Shown here piece after piece: positions 12,601-42,700 of a DNA stretch of 64,000 nucleotides (position 1 is the stretch's first letter; every line of letters begins with the position of its first letter). Where the stretch lies: NCBI GenBank assembly GCA_029582155.1, contig CM055906.1, positions 18,214,437 to 18,278,436 on the forward strand, written 5' to 3'. The position numbers were made by a program, and so were the translations under genes. The notes under the pieces were generated by a model. The model saw only the letters and a list, made by a program, of their open reading frames with translations, was not told the origin of the DNA and did no database searches. Origin of the DNA: Panopea generosa (lineage: Eukaryota; Mollusca; Bivalvia; Adapedonta; Hiatellidae).

Positions 12601-15348
12601 TGCTGGAGTCTGCGTTAAATCTGGTAAAATTATTTTCATCATAAGATGGCAATTCCTTCAGGAAATCCGCCTGTGAAAGAGATATAAGCTGATTATTGTT
12701 GCAGGAATTCTTCTAAGAAGTCATATCCATTTAATCATTCATTGTCATGTTGATTAATGTGATTAAATCACCAATCCCAGTGTGTTTCCAGGGCACTGTA
12801 TGTTTAGTGCCAAGAATAGGATCATTGCCAAGAATAGGAAAATGTGAAATATTACAAGACAGAGTAGGTTTCAAACTCTGCACTTCTATAGGTATCAAGG
12901 TTCAAAATTAATTCTTTTTGCATAAGGACAAACAAAAAATACATGTTTACAGTTACCAGACTAACACTAAAATTAAGTTTTTTTGTTTATTTATATATAT
13001 TTTTTACATAATAAACTGCAGAACAAATCTGCTTAATGGGTCAAGAAAATTAGAACTGCATTGTTTTTTATTGACTTACTATCATAATTAGTTTTTATAG
13101 AACAGAAAAAAACAAGTTTGTTGAGCAGTCCTTGAAAAGAATTTTTAAGGTTTTTACAATTTGACCTGATGATTTCATAAAAGAAATGCAGAGTCTGCGT
13201 TAGATAACCCCTATAGCATAAGCAAAAACAAGATAACTGACATTGACTAGTTGGTTGAATTACATTTCTGCAAAGAAACTAGTTCCTATGCTTTGCAAAC
13301 TGTGCATTGAACATGTTAGTTAGGTATATTGACTATATGGCAAAGTAGTTGGTCTCTATATTGTCTGTCCTTTGATCCACCACCTTTCGGCAACTAGCCT
13401 GGAATCAAAGTTGTTAAACTGTGGATGTTTAAGTAACAGAAACTTGTACAAGTTTGCAATTTTGCAAAAGTCAACTCCCATATAGTGAGTTCTAAGTAAA
13501 TTCCACTTTTAAAATGGCTCATGACCAAATTTAATTCTGGGTTGAACACTGTGCACTGTATAATTAGTGCATCAACAGGTAGGCAATATTTATTAAGTAT
13601 AAACAAAGTTTTAGATATAACTGCAATATGTCATTAAAACATTTCATCTGCAAAATCATAACGTATAGTTTTAATGAGTAGTCAGACGAATATTTTGGTA
13701 AAAAATTCATGTATATATCAAGTCCAAAGCCAAACTTTGACATGATCCCAACTTTGCTAGTGAGTCCGGGGACATGCTTTGGCAATTTTTTTAGCTCTTA
13801 AAATGCATTTCCTGAAATCTGAGAGACACTTAGTTACACCTTTCAAATCAACATGTTTTACACGAATACATTTAATATACATTTGTAGCTTTTCTAAGAC
13901 CTGACATTTCAGTACATGTCTGCACTCTTAGTAATAAAACTACTTTGTACTATGATGGTTATTATTGATACTAAAAATATAATATCTGCAGGAAATAACA
14001 TATTGTTATTTTGGGGACAGGCCCAATTGACATATTTTTAAAACAAAAATACCAATTCAAACATTTGAATCACCACACATTCTACAGGAGGCAAGTGCCT
14101 CTGTTTTCCGCAGTGTGGCTATGGCCATGTATATATTTTTCCCCATTACTTCCAGCAATCAATTTCTAATCATTATAGGAAGCCTCTTTTCAAAGTGTCA
14201 CAGGGTTTTTGGACATTTGACTCACTGATTAACATAGAAGTCCAGTGAGGTATTTTATGTGCTCTGGGTATGACTCTCCCTGTACCCGACATGGACTGCT
14301 TTAAATCCCCTTTGATGGATCCCCATTGAAAAAAAAACACAGACAAAACCTCACCAGGAATTGAACCGGGTGTAATGTAAATATACTGTCTGGTAAGATT
14401 GAAATACTTATATTAATTCTAAATGTGAAACTGGATTTTACTTTACTCAAGGACTTGTATAGAAGGGGATAGAAAAACTTGCATCTCCTGACTAAATGAT
14501 GATAAAATACACACAGAGGATTAGTTATTTGGCAAATTAATCTTTCAGAATTCACAGACAACTGCTTTCTTATACATAAAATGTACCGGTAAGCTGTTGT
14601 AATCTTAATATGTTTTGATCATGCAAAATGATCTTGAATTGAATTAAAGATATTAAGGTCTGAAGTAACATTTCTTGCAATTTTGTTGCGATTTTAGCTG
14701 CAGTATACACATTTTGTAATCAGAAGTACTACAACAATTTTAAACACATATTGCTAGGAATAGTATTATTTTGATGAGAATTTCATTCTGCAATGTTATA
14801 ATTTTGAGTTTTTACCCAAGATGAACGGAAGTTAAGATAGTTGAAAATTATGATATTGTGAGATTTGGCTTGAATATGCAAGTGTTCACAAAATCTCATT
14901 AAGTTGCCTTTCTTTCTGTCTATAATTCCTTGCTTTACTCTACTTTTAGCTGTTCATTTACTTAGTTACATTGGCCTGTATTTCCATTAAAAATGAATCA
15001 CCAGAATCATCATGTAATACTGATCAATACTGAAACAGTTCACATTTTGGTTGAACTTTGAGCTCTGAGTATCGTCTTATAGACTGATGTATTTAAAGCA
15101 AACATCAACAGATATGATGAAGTACCTTACGCTATGTCGATAAAATGAAAATTAGCGAATCATTGCGAATGATTAGTGCCCGGTCACTTGTACATATGAA
15201 CTTTGGAGGTTAAATTAAACACGAAATAACCACGATTTATAATTACTGATTATTTTTTCTTATAAATGAGCATACTCTTACATTGTTGACTAAAAACTTA
15301 AAATAAATGCCTTATTAAAAACGGCACAATGTAAGGATTTCTTACCAT
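9700..15348 (-). CDS. DDA1: DDA1, DET1- and DDB1-associated protein 1
   Basis: A small subunit of the DDB1-CUL4 (CRL4) ubiquitin ligase that binds DDB1 and, with DET1, modulates substrate ubiquitination. The coding exons in transcript order are 15346-15348 (start codon only), 12590-12670, 11996-12047, 10292-10353 and 9700-9798. All have GT-AG borders, and the phases join to give about 98 residues; the human protein has 102. Diagnostic blocks are [30 protein letters not shown] and [15 protein letters not shown], followed by a basic, less conserved tail ending [12 protein letters not shown] and a TAG stop. The first exon encodes only Met, so the start depends on the ATG|GTAAGA junction. The gene is head to head with COPS2. 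I did not identify a polyadenylation signal. Confidence 0.95.
10747..10929. mobile_element. MITE with CAGTCAAACCTG-type ends, second copy
   Basis: It runs from TACAGTCAAACCTGAGTAAG to CTTAAGACAGGTTTGACTGTATA and is very similar along its length to 4729-4909. It lies in the last third of the DDA1 transcription unit, between the fourth and third coding exons. It is non-coding with TA-flanked inverted ends. Confidence 0.8.
10935..11127 (+). mobile_element. SINE family A, copy 1
   Basis: The tRNA-like head has an A-box-like TGGTCCAGTGGTAGAG and a B box GGTTCGATCC. A body follows with GAGCAAGACACTTTT and GCATATGCTTAGT, and the tail is A/T-rich, ending AAATAAATAAGATTAAACT. Sister copies are at 51845-52050 and 57027-57235. 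The CAAGACAC core resembles conserved central domains of metazoan SINEs (inference). It lies directly beside the MITE and inside a DDA1 intron. Confidence 0.8.
11140..11600 (+). repeat. Dispersed repeat family G, copies in tandem
   Basis: Two partly overlapping blocks share TACTGTGTAAGTTNGGTGA, GAAAACTGCATGACTTG, GTGCACACAAGATC and AATAATGCAATCTTTGATG. They are related to 7150-7520. The block lies within a DDA1 intron and no frame is coding. Confidence 0.55.
11680..11800 (+). repeat. SINE family C body fragment
   Basis: A plus-oriented fragment with GCAAGTTACTAGTGGAAGAT, GGTGGTTCTACTCAGATTC and ATTCTGAGGTCATCCTCCA, lacking the tRNA-like head. It lies just upstream of a DDA1 coding exon on the genomic axis. 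Confidence 0.6.
12165..12510. repeat. Minisatellite of about 60 bp, six copies
   Basis: The units carry AAAGTGCACTCATTTATGTG, a CATAGCCAGGTAAATTATA block and a TATATATT stretch. Six copies vary slightly in length. The array sits in the DDA1 intron between the second and third coding exons. Confidence 0.85.
12671..15345. other. DDA1 first intron, no other gene seen
   Basis: This is intron sequence of DDA1, between the Met-only first coding exon and the second. I see no coding exon on either strand. A tRNA B-box-like string (CACCCGGTTCAATTCC on the minus strand, near 14360) suggests an old SINE remnant but was not resolved further. Confidence 0.55.
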
Positions 15349-15490
15349 ATTTTTTCGAATGTTGCTGGAAATCTGTCAAGTTCTAGATCAGTATCTCCTG
15401 AACGCTAATTACAAAATGCACGTTTTTTCACTGCGTCTAGACGACTTTGATGATGATTTTAGCGGAAGTTGTTTAGGCGCAAGCGCAAAG
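15349..15490. promoter_or_regulatory. Bidirectional DDA1/COPS2 promoter
   Basis: Only 142 bp separate the DDA1 start codon (minus strand, 15348) from the COPS2 start codon (plus strand, 15491), so both 5' UTRs and the core promoter lie here or overlap the neighbouring gene. No TATA box is seen in either direction. Visible candidates are an ETS-like AGCGGAAGT near 15461 and an NRF1-like GGCGCAAGCGCA near 15476, both common in bidirectional housekeeping promoters of animals. Their function here is inference. Confidence 0.7.
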
Positions 15491-32729
<17,239 letters not shown>

Positions 32730-34517
32730 TGTTGTATTTGGCAATACTTGTTATATATGTGCTACATTACACCTTACAGAGTCAGTGTCCCATGTGTTAG
32801 TGATTAAACATTGTGAGATGAAAAATGTGCTTAAAAATGAAATGGATATACCAGATATTATGACTGGCATCTTGCTTATAATTCATGAACGTTGTAAAAT
32901 ATCTTGGATGATTTTGTTACATCATATATTGAAACTACAGACATCTACTGATTCATTAAAACTTTAGTATTGATGTAATAAGACTACACAGTTGACAGTT
33001 GTACTAGAAAGGTGTTAGAAAAGTTTGTAGTGATTATTTAATTTTTCAAGTAAAACTACATGTAATTTAGCAACACAACCAAAAAACATGTCATTTTGAA
33101 ATAAACCTATTTAATTTTGTAATGTTTCAAAATTCTGTGAAATTTGTGATGGCATGTTTTAAAAGTGAATACTTGTTGACATCAAGTTCAATGGATAATT
33201 TTTAAAACTAAACAACATTACATAAGTATCAATTTGTATATTTTTAGCAGCAATTTGTATATTAAACATGGTAATACATACATAATAAAGCGCATAAAAT
33301 AGCGTATAACAAACAGGTAGAAACTGACATAATATATAAAACTTTGGCATGTTAAGATTAAAAGTTACATTAAAACGATATGTTTACTTAAGTTATTTAC
33401 TGTAATCAACATTGGTTTAAATAAACGTATGTTTTATATATTTATATACCTGTTTGTAAAAGTGTTTTAATTAAAAACCCTGTATTTTAAAACCAGGCCA
33501 AATGTTTCCATTTTATTGATAAATTAAAACAATCTTAGAAATTCAGCGATGATAAGAATGGCATTGTGTTGTGAACAACCAATCAGCGAACAACACCACA
33601 GTAAGATCAAGGTCAGAGCAGAATCGAAAGTTATGTAGCTATATCTTGTCTTCCTGGCTGCAGCTCAGCAGCAGATTTTCTGATTTTAAATTATACTGGG
33701 CAAAAATAAATGTTTATCACACAAAGGTACGTCATGAAAAACTTGCACCATACTATGATGAAGGTCAGAACAGAATTGACAGTTATGTTACTATATCTTG
33801 CCTTACTGGCTGCAGGTCTGCTGTGGATGTTGAGATGTTTATTGTATATCAAACAGTATCAAGTTTGTTTTATATGGTAATTGTCTAAATACTGCCAAAT
33901 ACGTCTTGTTCATTAGAATTAATGATAGTGGTTTAGTGATTTGTTTAAACCACAGGCAGCTTTATCATAATTTGTAAGCGCACTTAAGTTTTATATTATG
34001 CATTGTTTTTTTAGTGTTGATTCCAACACACTCCTATCAAGGTTCTAGGTTCATTCAGCATATTCATTTGTTGATGTATTTTTTAAATTGTATATTAAAT
34101 GTAGAGCGTACTTGGAATCTTCCTTCCTGTTGATGTCGAATAATCTTGTCTAATAATGCACCGTAAATCCCTTTTCATTTATTCATTCATTCAGCACAAT
34201 CCACTATAATGGTTTACAGAGATGCTTTACAATCCGTAAATCGAGCTATTTTAGCCCGCACACACCAGAGACAAAAGCTTAAGGTGAGCTATTCTGACAT
34301 CCCTGTGTCCGTTTTCTCTCCATCAGATCATCTGTTAATTTACATATACATATATAGCACATGAGCAATTTAGAGTCAATGTTGCTCTTGTTTTAAAGGT
34401 GTGAAGCTATTTAAAGGAATGTTTTGTTCACCTGGCACTTCACTAGATACACAAACAGCATATGAGTCTGTTAATTTTGAGTATACCCTTTAATGCTTAT
34501 AAGCAGGAATTGCAACT
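32730..34517. other. Intergenic space between COPS2 and the protease gene
   Basis: It holds the COPS2 3' UTR (AATAAA-type signals near 33100, 33291 and 33419) and the likely 3' UTR of the minus-strand protease gene (minus-strand AATAAA near 34178). An imperfect direct duplication, about 65 bp each, lies at 33608-33672 and 33762-33828; a frame of about 105 codons spans it and is not supported as a gene. No further gene is seen. Confidence 0.6.
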
Positions 34518-36773
34518 TTACCCAAAAAGAAAACTTCGATATCTTGTTACTATTTCTGCCATTGTTCGTTGTTTCTTTTGTATTTGTTTCCTTGGACCAA
34601 TTACAGCACTAAGAGAGAAGAGTCTGCAGACAGTGGACATCTTCATTTGATAGAACTGTCCTGGTTTCCATGGTAGTTTTCCATTGATTGGTTGCCAATG
34701 GTTTGTGCCCTCTGGATTGTAACCGCTTTTGCAGTTATCATATGGAATACCTCCATATCTGTATTTTGGGTAAAATATTCCTGTTTAGAGATAAAAAGTA
34801 TGAATGATCAGAATTTTGTTTCAATACAAGCAGTTGGATGGTTTTTCATTCATCAGGGCTATTAAAAAGAATTAGCGCAGAAAACTTTGGTGACGATTGA
34901 GCAAATATAAACTAAAATACAAAATCTTGAATAAAACTTGTACATGTATATACTTTTGATGGTTTAACATATTCTCAAACTTCGGTTTAAACAATTTAAT
35001 ATTTTCAAACAAATCTTTTAACAAATCCATCTGGAAATTACATGTGTTTTAAAGTAATTTCACAAAATATTTTTCGTATGGGATCTGGTCCTTCTATGAT
35101 GGTTTTTAGATAAGAGTAAGGAACCAATGATTTCTCTAAATGTCGGAGGCTGGGATTATGTGATGGTGAGAAGAAGAAATATTTACTTAATGTAAAGTAA
35201 TTAAAGTTCATACCAATAAAATCTCCAGGGTCGACTGAGATACGCTGTGTCAGTGTTATATTGACAGTTACCTGTCTGGTATCAAGCGTGTCTGCTATGG
35301 TATTTTTACCAATTAACTTGAACCTGCAAAGCAAACATTGCCGTTATTGGTATAGTGAATATATGTAGTCAAACCTGTTTTAAGCAGCCATTCAACTGAA
35401 ATGGCACAATGACCCCTTAAAGCAGGTGACTGCTTAATACAGGTGAATTAAAACTAAAATTATAAAAATGGTAAATAGAAAATGTGGCTGTTTGAGACAT
35501 TTGCAGCTGGGCGGAGCTAGAATGTATCAGTTTGCATTTCATTGGTTGGGTGATCTTGTTTTACTGCTTCGACGTTACGTTGTCACGAGTGTCATAAAAA
35601 TGTGTGCACTCATTCAGTGTGATGACAACGTTGCTGTTCTAATCATGACATTGACTTTGCGGTTTAATGCATATACAGTATACGTACATTTCATATGCCT
35701 TTTTTATTATCAAATTAATGTTCACTATTTTAAAAGAAAAACTTTTATTTTGGTTTAAATAGTGGAGTTGTTTGAAAGATATATTATCAAGGATCGAAGT
35801 TAATTTTAAACTTGTCTTTTTTTCAAGAGGCATTACCTATAACTTTCTGTTCAGTAAATGGTGGGAAGTTTATTAAATAACAGAGAGGAAGTTCCCATTG
35901 GACGATAATGGTTGGTTCTGTCTTTGTAGTTTATATAATTTATGAGAAATTCGATAATACGCAGGTCGGCATTTTCCATTTTATTCGTCAATGTTTTAGT
36001 GTAACCCAATGCTGGTCAATGAGCGACTTTATCGCGGGCTGCAATTTAGTGTAACAAAATTAGAAAAAAATTACAATACTGAGACAACATACAATATAAG
36101 TTATTGAACAGAATATTCATATTATATGATGTTTGATACAAATGTACAGTATTACTGTTAAAAGCAAAACAATATCGGCGATATATATGATGGTTAATTT
36201 CTGAGCAGTACTCACGTTGACGTATTGGCTACCTGTCTCCAGACATGAAACTCGACTAATCCGCCAGATTTGCTGTGGAATTTCCATGCTGTTATCTCTC
36301 CTGTTCTGTTGATTCTATAATACTTGTTGCTGTGGTGAAAAAATGACAAATAACTAAAAAACAAAACAAATGTAGGTAGATGCAGGTAAAGCAAGGCAAC
36401 TGATATACTTTATAAATCGAACTGAGGCTGTATATAACCTAACCGTTCTCTCAAAGACTGCATAGACATAAGGAGTTAATTTAATAAAGATTTGCGGTAG
36501 ATAAGTATTGTATTTACATGGATTTTATAATATTTATTTTTTCTTTATCCTTTCAGCATAGAAATCACAACCTGCTACCAACCACCCCCTCTCCACAACA
36601 CATACATGCGTGCAGGCACGCACGCACGCGTGCACACACACGCTCATTTATGAAAATACATGAACACACACTTTGATATACATACCTAAATGTATATGCA
36701 GTGTTTCGACTACCAACACGTTTTCGTCTGCGAATGTCAACATGGAACAGCTCCGTGACAGCTTTGTTTTTGT
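34518..36773 (-). CDS. Protease gene, last four exons: C-terminal beta-sandwich-like module
   Basis: Exons 36686-36773, 36216-36329, 35214-35323 and 34518-34780. They encode about 190 residues after the second CCP, beginning [16 protein letters not shown] with a basic run RRRKR. The pattern G-x-I-T-A-W-K-F, [15 protein letters not shown] and [11 protein letters not shown] resembles beta-sandwich modules seen in animal extracellular proteins (aromatic-rich strands followed by a V-x-x-GD-x-IG strand). I cannot name the family with confidence. The tail after FSLSAVIGP is basic and ends YRSFLFG, then TAA. No transmembrane segment is seen. Confidence 0.75.
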
Positions 36774-39700
36774 CTTAAAAATAAATGTGGGCTAAAATTA
36801 AGAATGGAAATACTTACGGCATTAAGAACTATTTCAGTAACATGAGTACGTGTGTGTGTGTGTTTTTATTCCACTTTAGAGCAAGATAACTCTGTTATAT
36901 GTATGCTTACATTAATTATGCACATACACGTAAGCAACATTTCTTTTCAGTATGCATCAGTCTTCTAGGCTTAAATGAATTGCTCAAATGTTCTGTATTG
37001 ACTTATTTCGTGTTTCTGCAAATCTGATTCATTGCCACTGTCCATTTATAAAATGCATGTGATAACAACATAAAAAAATTCGTTGTAAATGCATATCAGC
37101 AAATTTCAATGATTATTTTAAACAAGAGTCTGAAAATAACTACATAAAATTTATATTAATTCTATACGCCTGGAAAAAAGTAAAGCGTCCCCGAATTTTT
37201 ACACAATTTTAGTGCGACCACAACTGAAATTTCTTAAACCGTTTTGGTAATGATAAGAACATTATAATAATGGTAATCTGTACACCAAGAATGGTAAAAT
37301 TTACTCTGCCACACGACATCTTATTGGTGGCATGAGGAGGAGGATTGAGGCTGTCATCCTGCAACGTGGAGGCTATTCACGTTATTGAAGATTGTGTCAC
37401 AGGTTGTCCTGTTGGTGTAATACCCATCATTTTTAGTACAAAAATATCCACTTGGAAACGCCTTTTAAACTCTACAGCTCCATACTTAAAATGTATATTT
37501 TTGCTAAAAAACAACACTTGTGCTTCGATATTATGATTAGAAGGTACACTAAACTGGTAACTGTGCATGTTTTTGATTGTTGAAGGATTCTCGCTAAACA
37601 TCACATCAGTTTTTCATCGCTCAATTTGCCGGGTCATATCATGACAACACTTGTGTTGTGATTCAATGTCAAATTTCTGGATGGCGGTTAACTTTTTCCA
37701 GTTGTATATATTAATATTGTAAACACTTTCCAATTCCTTGCTGTTGTTGTGATACTCTGATGTTTAAATACCACATGTTTTACGTGTGTGATAATTCGAC
37801 TTACCTATGCATACTGGAGAAGAACCCGTATAAGAACCACCAACCTGACACGCTCTTATAAGGTTACCATCTGACAGCACGTTGTCTTTATCGCAGACAT
37901 ACCTGACAACGTCCCCATGCGAGTACACGCCCGGGTCCACAACGGTTGCATTAGTAAGAACTCCGGTGTCTTTACAGACAGCTGTAAGATAAATTGTACA
38001 TAGATTATTTATATTATACTATTGTTAGACACAATATTTACAGTTGCTTCAATCAAAATGAATATTTATTTAATTGGAAACAAAGGGTTGGATAATGCCG
38101 CATGTCTATCTTAGGTTCTCAAACTTTGTTAAACGTTTTTGCATAAAACATCGTCGCAAATCAGACTAATTCACTTGTCGTGTTCGTTCATTTCTATATA
38201 AAATGATTTGTTAAAATTCTGTTATCACAAAAAACAAACAAACGTATTTTTTATTTCTGATAATCTTCATTCAGCACCTTATGCAATAGTTGTTACAATA
38301 TAGAACACGAGGTCACACATTGGTAACTGGTGTTGTCTACCTTTTTCTGAGGTGCTTCCCGGACTACATGTACCGCAGGTGTATGCACATTTTGCAGAGG
38401 CAAAGTCGCGGTACTCGTGGCACATGGATGGATTCCTCCGCAGTAACAATTCACAATCACTTCTCCTGTCTGCACAGGCCGAGCCATCTGTAATTAAAAT
38501 GTATGGCAAAATGTGTTTACATATTCAATATTTCTGTATTAGCAGCTTAACATATGTTTTCTTATTACGTATACGCACCAACAGAACTTACATATTCAGA
38601 CGAAAAAAAAATCACAACACAAAGGTACAGTAGGAAAAGCTGGGCTCCCTAAACAAGATACAGCAAAGCCACGTTTATAAGACCAACGCTAAGTATTGTC
38701 CCAACAATCTATATTTTATCAGAGACATATTAGGTCACTGACTTTATCAGAGACATATAAGGTCACTGATTTTATGCCAGAAGGACATGATGAAATACAA
38801 ATTAGAAACATCAACCGTAAAATAAATTGATCAATAAGGAATGACCTTAAAATATATTTTATACCAGTAATGTTTTTTCTTCTTCAAATTGGGCATTTAA
38901 CGACGATACTTGAGGGACTGCATCAAGTAATAACAATAATACATTCACAATGAATGCATATATGAAATCAACCATGCCACCCTACTTATAGTGTCATGAA
39001 CAATCCCTTCCCCACAACTCCACAGTCGATGTTCAACATAAAATGGACTCCCCAATATTATTTGTCTTACCCTCCCCCCCACCCCTCCCCACCAATGAAA
39101 CAGAAACACCATTCACAAACAAATAAAAACAAATATTTGACTGCCGAATGAAATGTAAAAAAAAGAAGATGATACCACACCAACTCTGTTAGATCAAGGT
39201 TGACGCTACGATCATTTCACTGCCATACATGGTTTAACACTTGGCCATACATGGTTTAACACTTGGCGTGTTCAAAGGACGAACTATTCTTCGTACATGA
39301 TACTGAGCTATCAAATGTAAACTACATCTATATGTTCTATTGGTATATATGAAGAATAATGACAAAACAACATTCGTGTACGGTTTTATAACGTGTCCTT
39401 ACTTCCACAGATGTGTGTCACATGTGTCCAGTGTCCGTTGGAAGAGCAAGTGACAGATTCCTGCTGGTTATCCTGTATGCCACTGATATTGCATTTATAA
39501 GTGATCTTTTCGCCAACTCTATAGGACACTTTAATATCGGAAACCAGGATGCCGCCAGGAGGTGCAGGTGTCGGTAGTCCACATGTTACTCTCGATACTT
39601 TGGATGAAAAAAAAAAACAGTAAGTGTGATTAATAATAATTTATTTCAAACTTTACAGGTCCAAAACACAGCGATTTGTAGAAAATCTAGAAGTGAATTG

Positions 39701-42700
39701 CAAAATATCAGACTTCATGTTTGAACGTCATTAGTTACAGCAGTCCCCAATGTGTCAACATGCATATACATCTTAAATACTATAATATACACGCACGCAC
39801 ACCCGCATCCAGCATCCCTCCACCCCCACACACAATGATATAGTTTTGTACTTGCAGCTCTGGAATTGTTCCTCTCGTACACAGTGATGTTCTCGTACAC
39901 ATTTTAATTGTGGGCGTAAGTTGATTTCAGCATTGCGGTGTGTCATTGTAATCATATAATATTTAACTTAGATAACAATCTAAGCGATTTATTATCAATG
40001 TTGCAGAGTAAGGTTACCTGGTGTTGGTTTCACGCCCTTAGTGCACAGACCGCACGAACTCCGACACCCCCGGGTTGCTTCAGGGTCGTGTTCACAATAT
40101 TTGCTGTTCCTTTTTATGAGGTCGGTACAGTCACCGAACACGTCATAACATTTGCCTAGACGGTAAGAATAAAACTATATGAACCGAAAATGACAAGTTT
40201 ATGGCTTTAAATATTTATTAAACGTATTAGTAAACTCTTCGTTTTAAATGACATGAACATAAAGTAAAAGAGCAACAGATAAAACACTAGAAATGTGTAG
40301 TTAATTCAAAACGTATCGAACCTATCGTAGTCTTGACCACATACGGTCGTATACACTGCAGTCAAATATAGCTGGAAAAAGAGCTGCTAAATGAGCTCAT
40401 ATATGGAGCTGCATGAGTGCCAGTTGCACAAGTGGGGGACTCACATCGTAGATTTTCATATGTATATGGTAAAAGCTAGAAAATTAACAATAGTTCAGTA
40501 TTTCGAGCCCCATATAAAGAATGGCAGCACAATATGGCCACCAAAAACAAACGAAGGTCTTACATCGCCAACAGAAGTGTAACATTGACAACGTGCATTT
40601 TTTTGAAGATATGGATAAAATATTATCCAGATATTATTTGTTACATTATAACAATACTTACTGAACGCCCCTCGTATGGCATATCCATTTTTAATGGTGG
40701 TATGGAGGAAGACCCCAGAATAATTTGAGTGGGACCACCGTCCTTCCGCAAATAAATGGCAAACTTTTTCACATAAATATTTGAGCAGGGCTAAACCCGC
40801 CATCTCAGCGGTGAGAGGCAAGTAGCCACAAGGCGATGGCGCCGTAGACAACACGCCCACCATGAGAGGACACACGAAAAGAGAAAGTATCTGATGTTAC
40901 TCCGATTTAATGTTTACGACAGACTGAACAAACACCAACTAGTTATGATTAGTAACTGTTACTCACGTAATTGGCAAACGTCACAGTTAACACGGTCACA
41001 ATTTTGGACGTTTATGTAGCACCAGGGTTCGGTGCCGTGCCCAGGGTTCCTGCAGTAGTTACTCTCAAGATCAACACCCGTCAGACTGAAGGTAAATACA
41101 GAGAGTTTATAGAAGCAGTTTTAATTTACAGGTGATCCAAATAAATGTCGTTTGCTAATCTGAAGTGTGAGCATTTCGATGGAAAAATAATGTTAAACAT
41201 TCATTTTTGCCTTAATTTTGCAAAAGTTAAAAACAATTTATGAGATAAATAGACAACGCCGATGCAGGCGTTTTTTTGACGTGACGTACGTCTTATACGT
41301 TCGACGTCGTTACTAAGAAACCGCACCGAGAATTGAACCACTTTTATTTTAAGTGTTTTACAGACCAGACGTAGAAATGGTTTACAAGAGATTTTCTTTA
41401 GTTCCTAATATTGGCAACTTTATCGAATGGGCGCGACTCCAGTATGGAGTATTGGTACGGAACAACATTAACGTTCTGGCACAGACAGAATATGACGATA
41501 CACACAAACGTGGCAGGGGATTTTGGGATGATAGGGAAAGAAAGGCAGCGGAACAGCTTAAGAAGCAATGGCGCAAAGCTGTAAGTATTTTCCTGTTTTA
41601 CACCAAAATGTTTGCCAGTAATGTTAATAGTATGATATACTACGTACATTTTATCAACGAAGCAGTAGGTTTATATGAGAACAAATTTTAAAAAAAAAAA
41701 TATTAATAACACTGTGACTTATTTTCTCTAGCTTGGTTATATTTATTTTCTATACTTCTTTGCTAAAATTTTAAATAAATAACATTTAAGCTATTGAACA
41801 TTTTTATTGAAAATTATTGAACACTGCTCGTACTTTATTCTCTCTTGTTTAATTGCATGTCCGTAATTAATTCATTTTTGCATTAATTAGAAAAAAAGAC
41901 ACACCTGTACACTTATTTTCTTAACCTTTACAGTACAGTTTCCGTAGAATACAAAGAGACGATCCCAAAGAAAAGAAGCAGAAGAAAGATGAGAAAAATG
42001 AGAAGATCGTGGAACAGTTCAAAGACAAAAGGAAGTGGTACCAAAGAATCTTTGACATGGCCCGAGGGAAGGAGCGCAAAGTAGTGCCACCACCAATTAA
42101 ATGCAGCCACCCACAACTTGCAGAGCTCCACAAAATCGTCGTTTCAGTCCCTAAACCCGTACCACAGATATTGAAGAAGAAGGTAAGTGTTTGAACAAGT
42201 GTACGTAATATATAATGACTAATTATTACCGTGAGACATCTGACAGTTAGTTTAAATGTTTTTAGATAGAAACTTCAATTTATTTCAGTTGATCATCATA
42301 TAGTGACACACGTATAAATACAAGACCATCATTAGGTACAAGTATAAATATAAGTACAAGTTTAAGTACAAGTTAAAGTATACGTTAAAGTACAGATACA
42401 CGCACATTTTCAAGGATAAGTGCATGTTCAAGCACAAGTACAAGTTTAAGTACAAGTACAATTAAAGTACAATGTTAAGTACAAGTACATGTTAAAGTCA
42501 ATTTAAGTACAATTACAAGTTTAAGTACAATTAAAGTACAATGTTAAGTACATGTGTAAGTACAAGTAAAATTAAAGTACAATGTTAAGTACAAGTATAA
42601 GTTTAAGTACAATTATAGTACAATATTAAGTACAAGTACATGTGTAAGTACAAGTAAAATTAAAGTACAATGTTAAGTACAAGTAAATGTTAAAGTCAAG

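Noticed and set aside
33571-33888. 105-codon plus-strand frame after COPS2
   Set aside because: It spans an imperfect direct duplication in intergenic sequence, with no similarity or splice partners.
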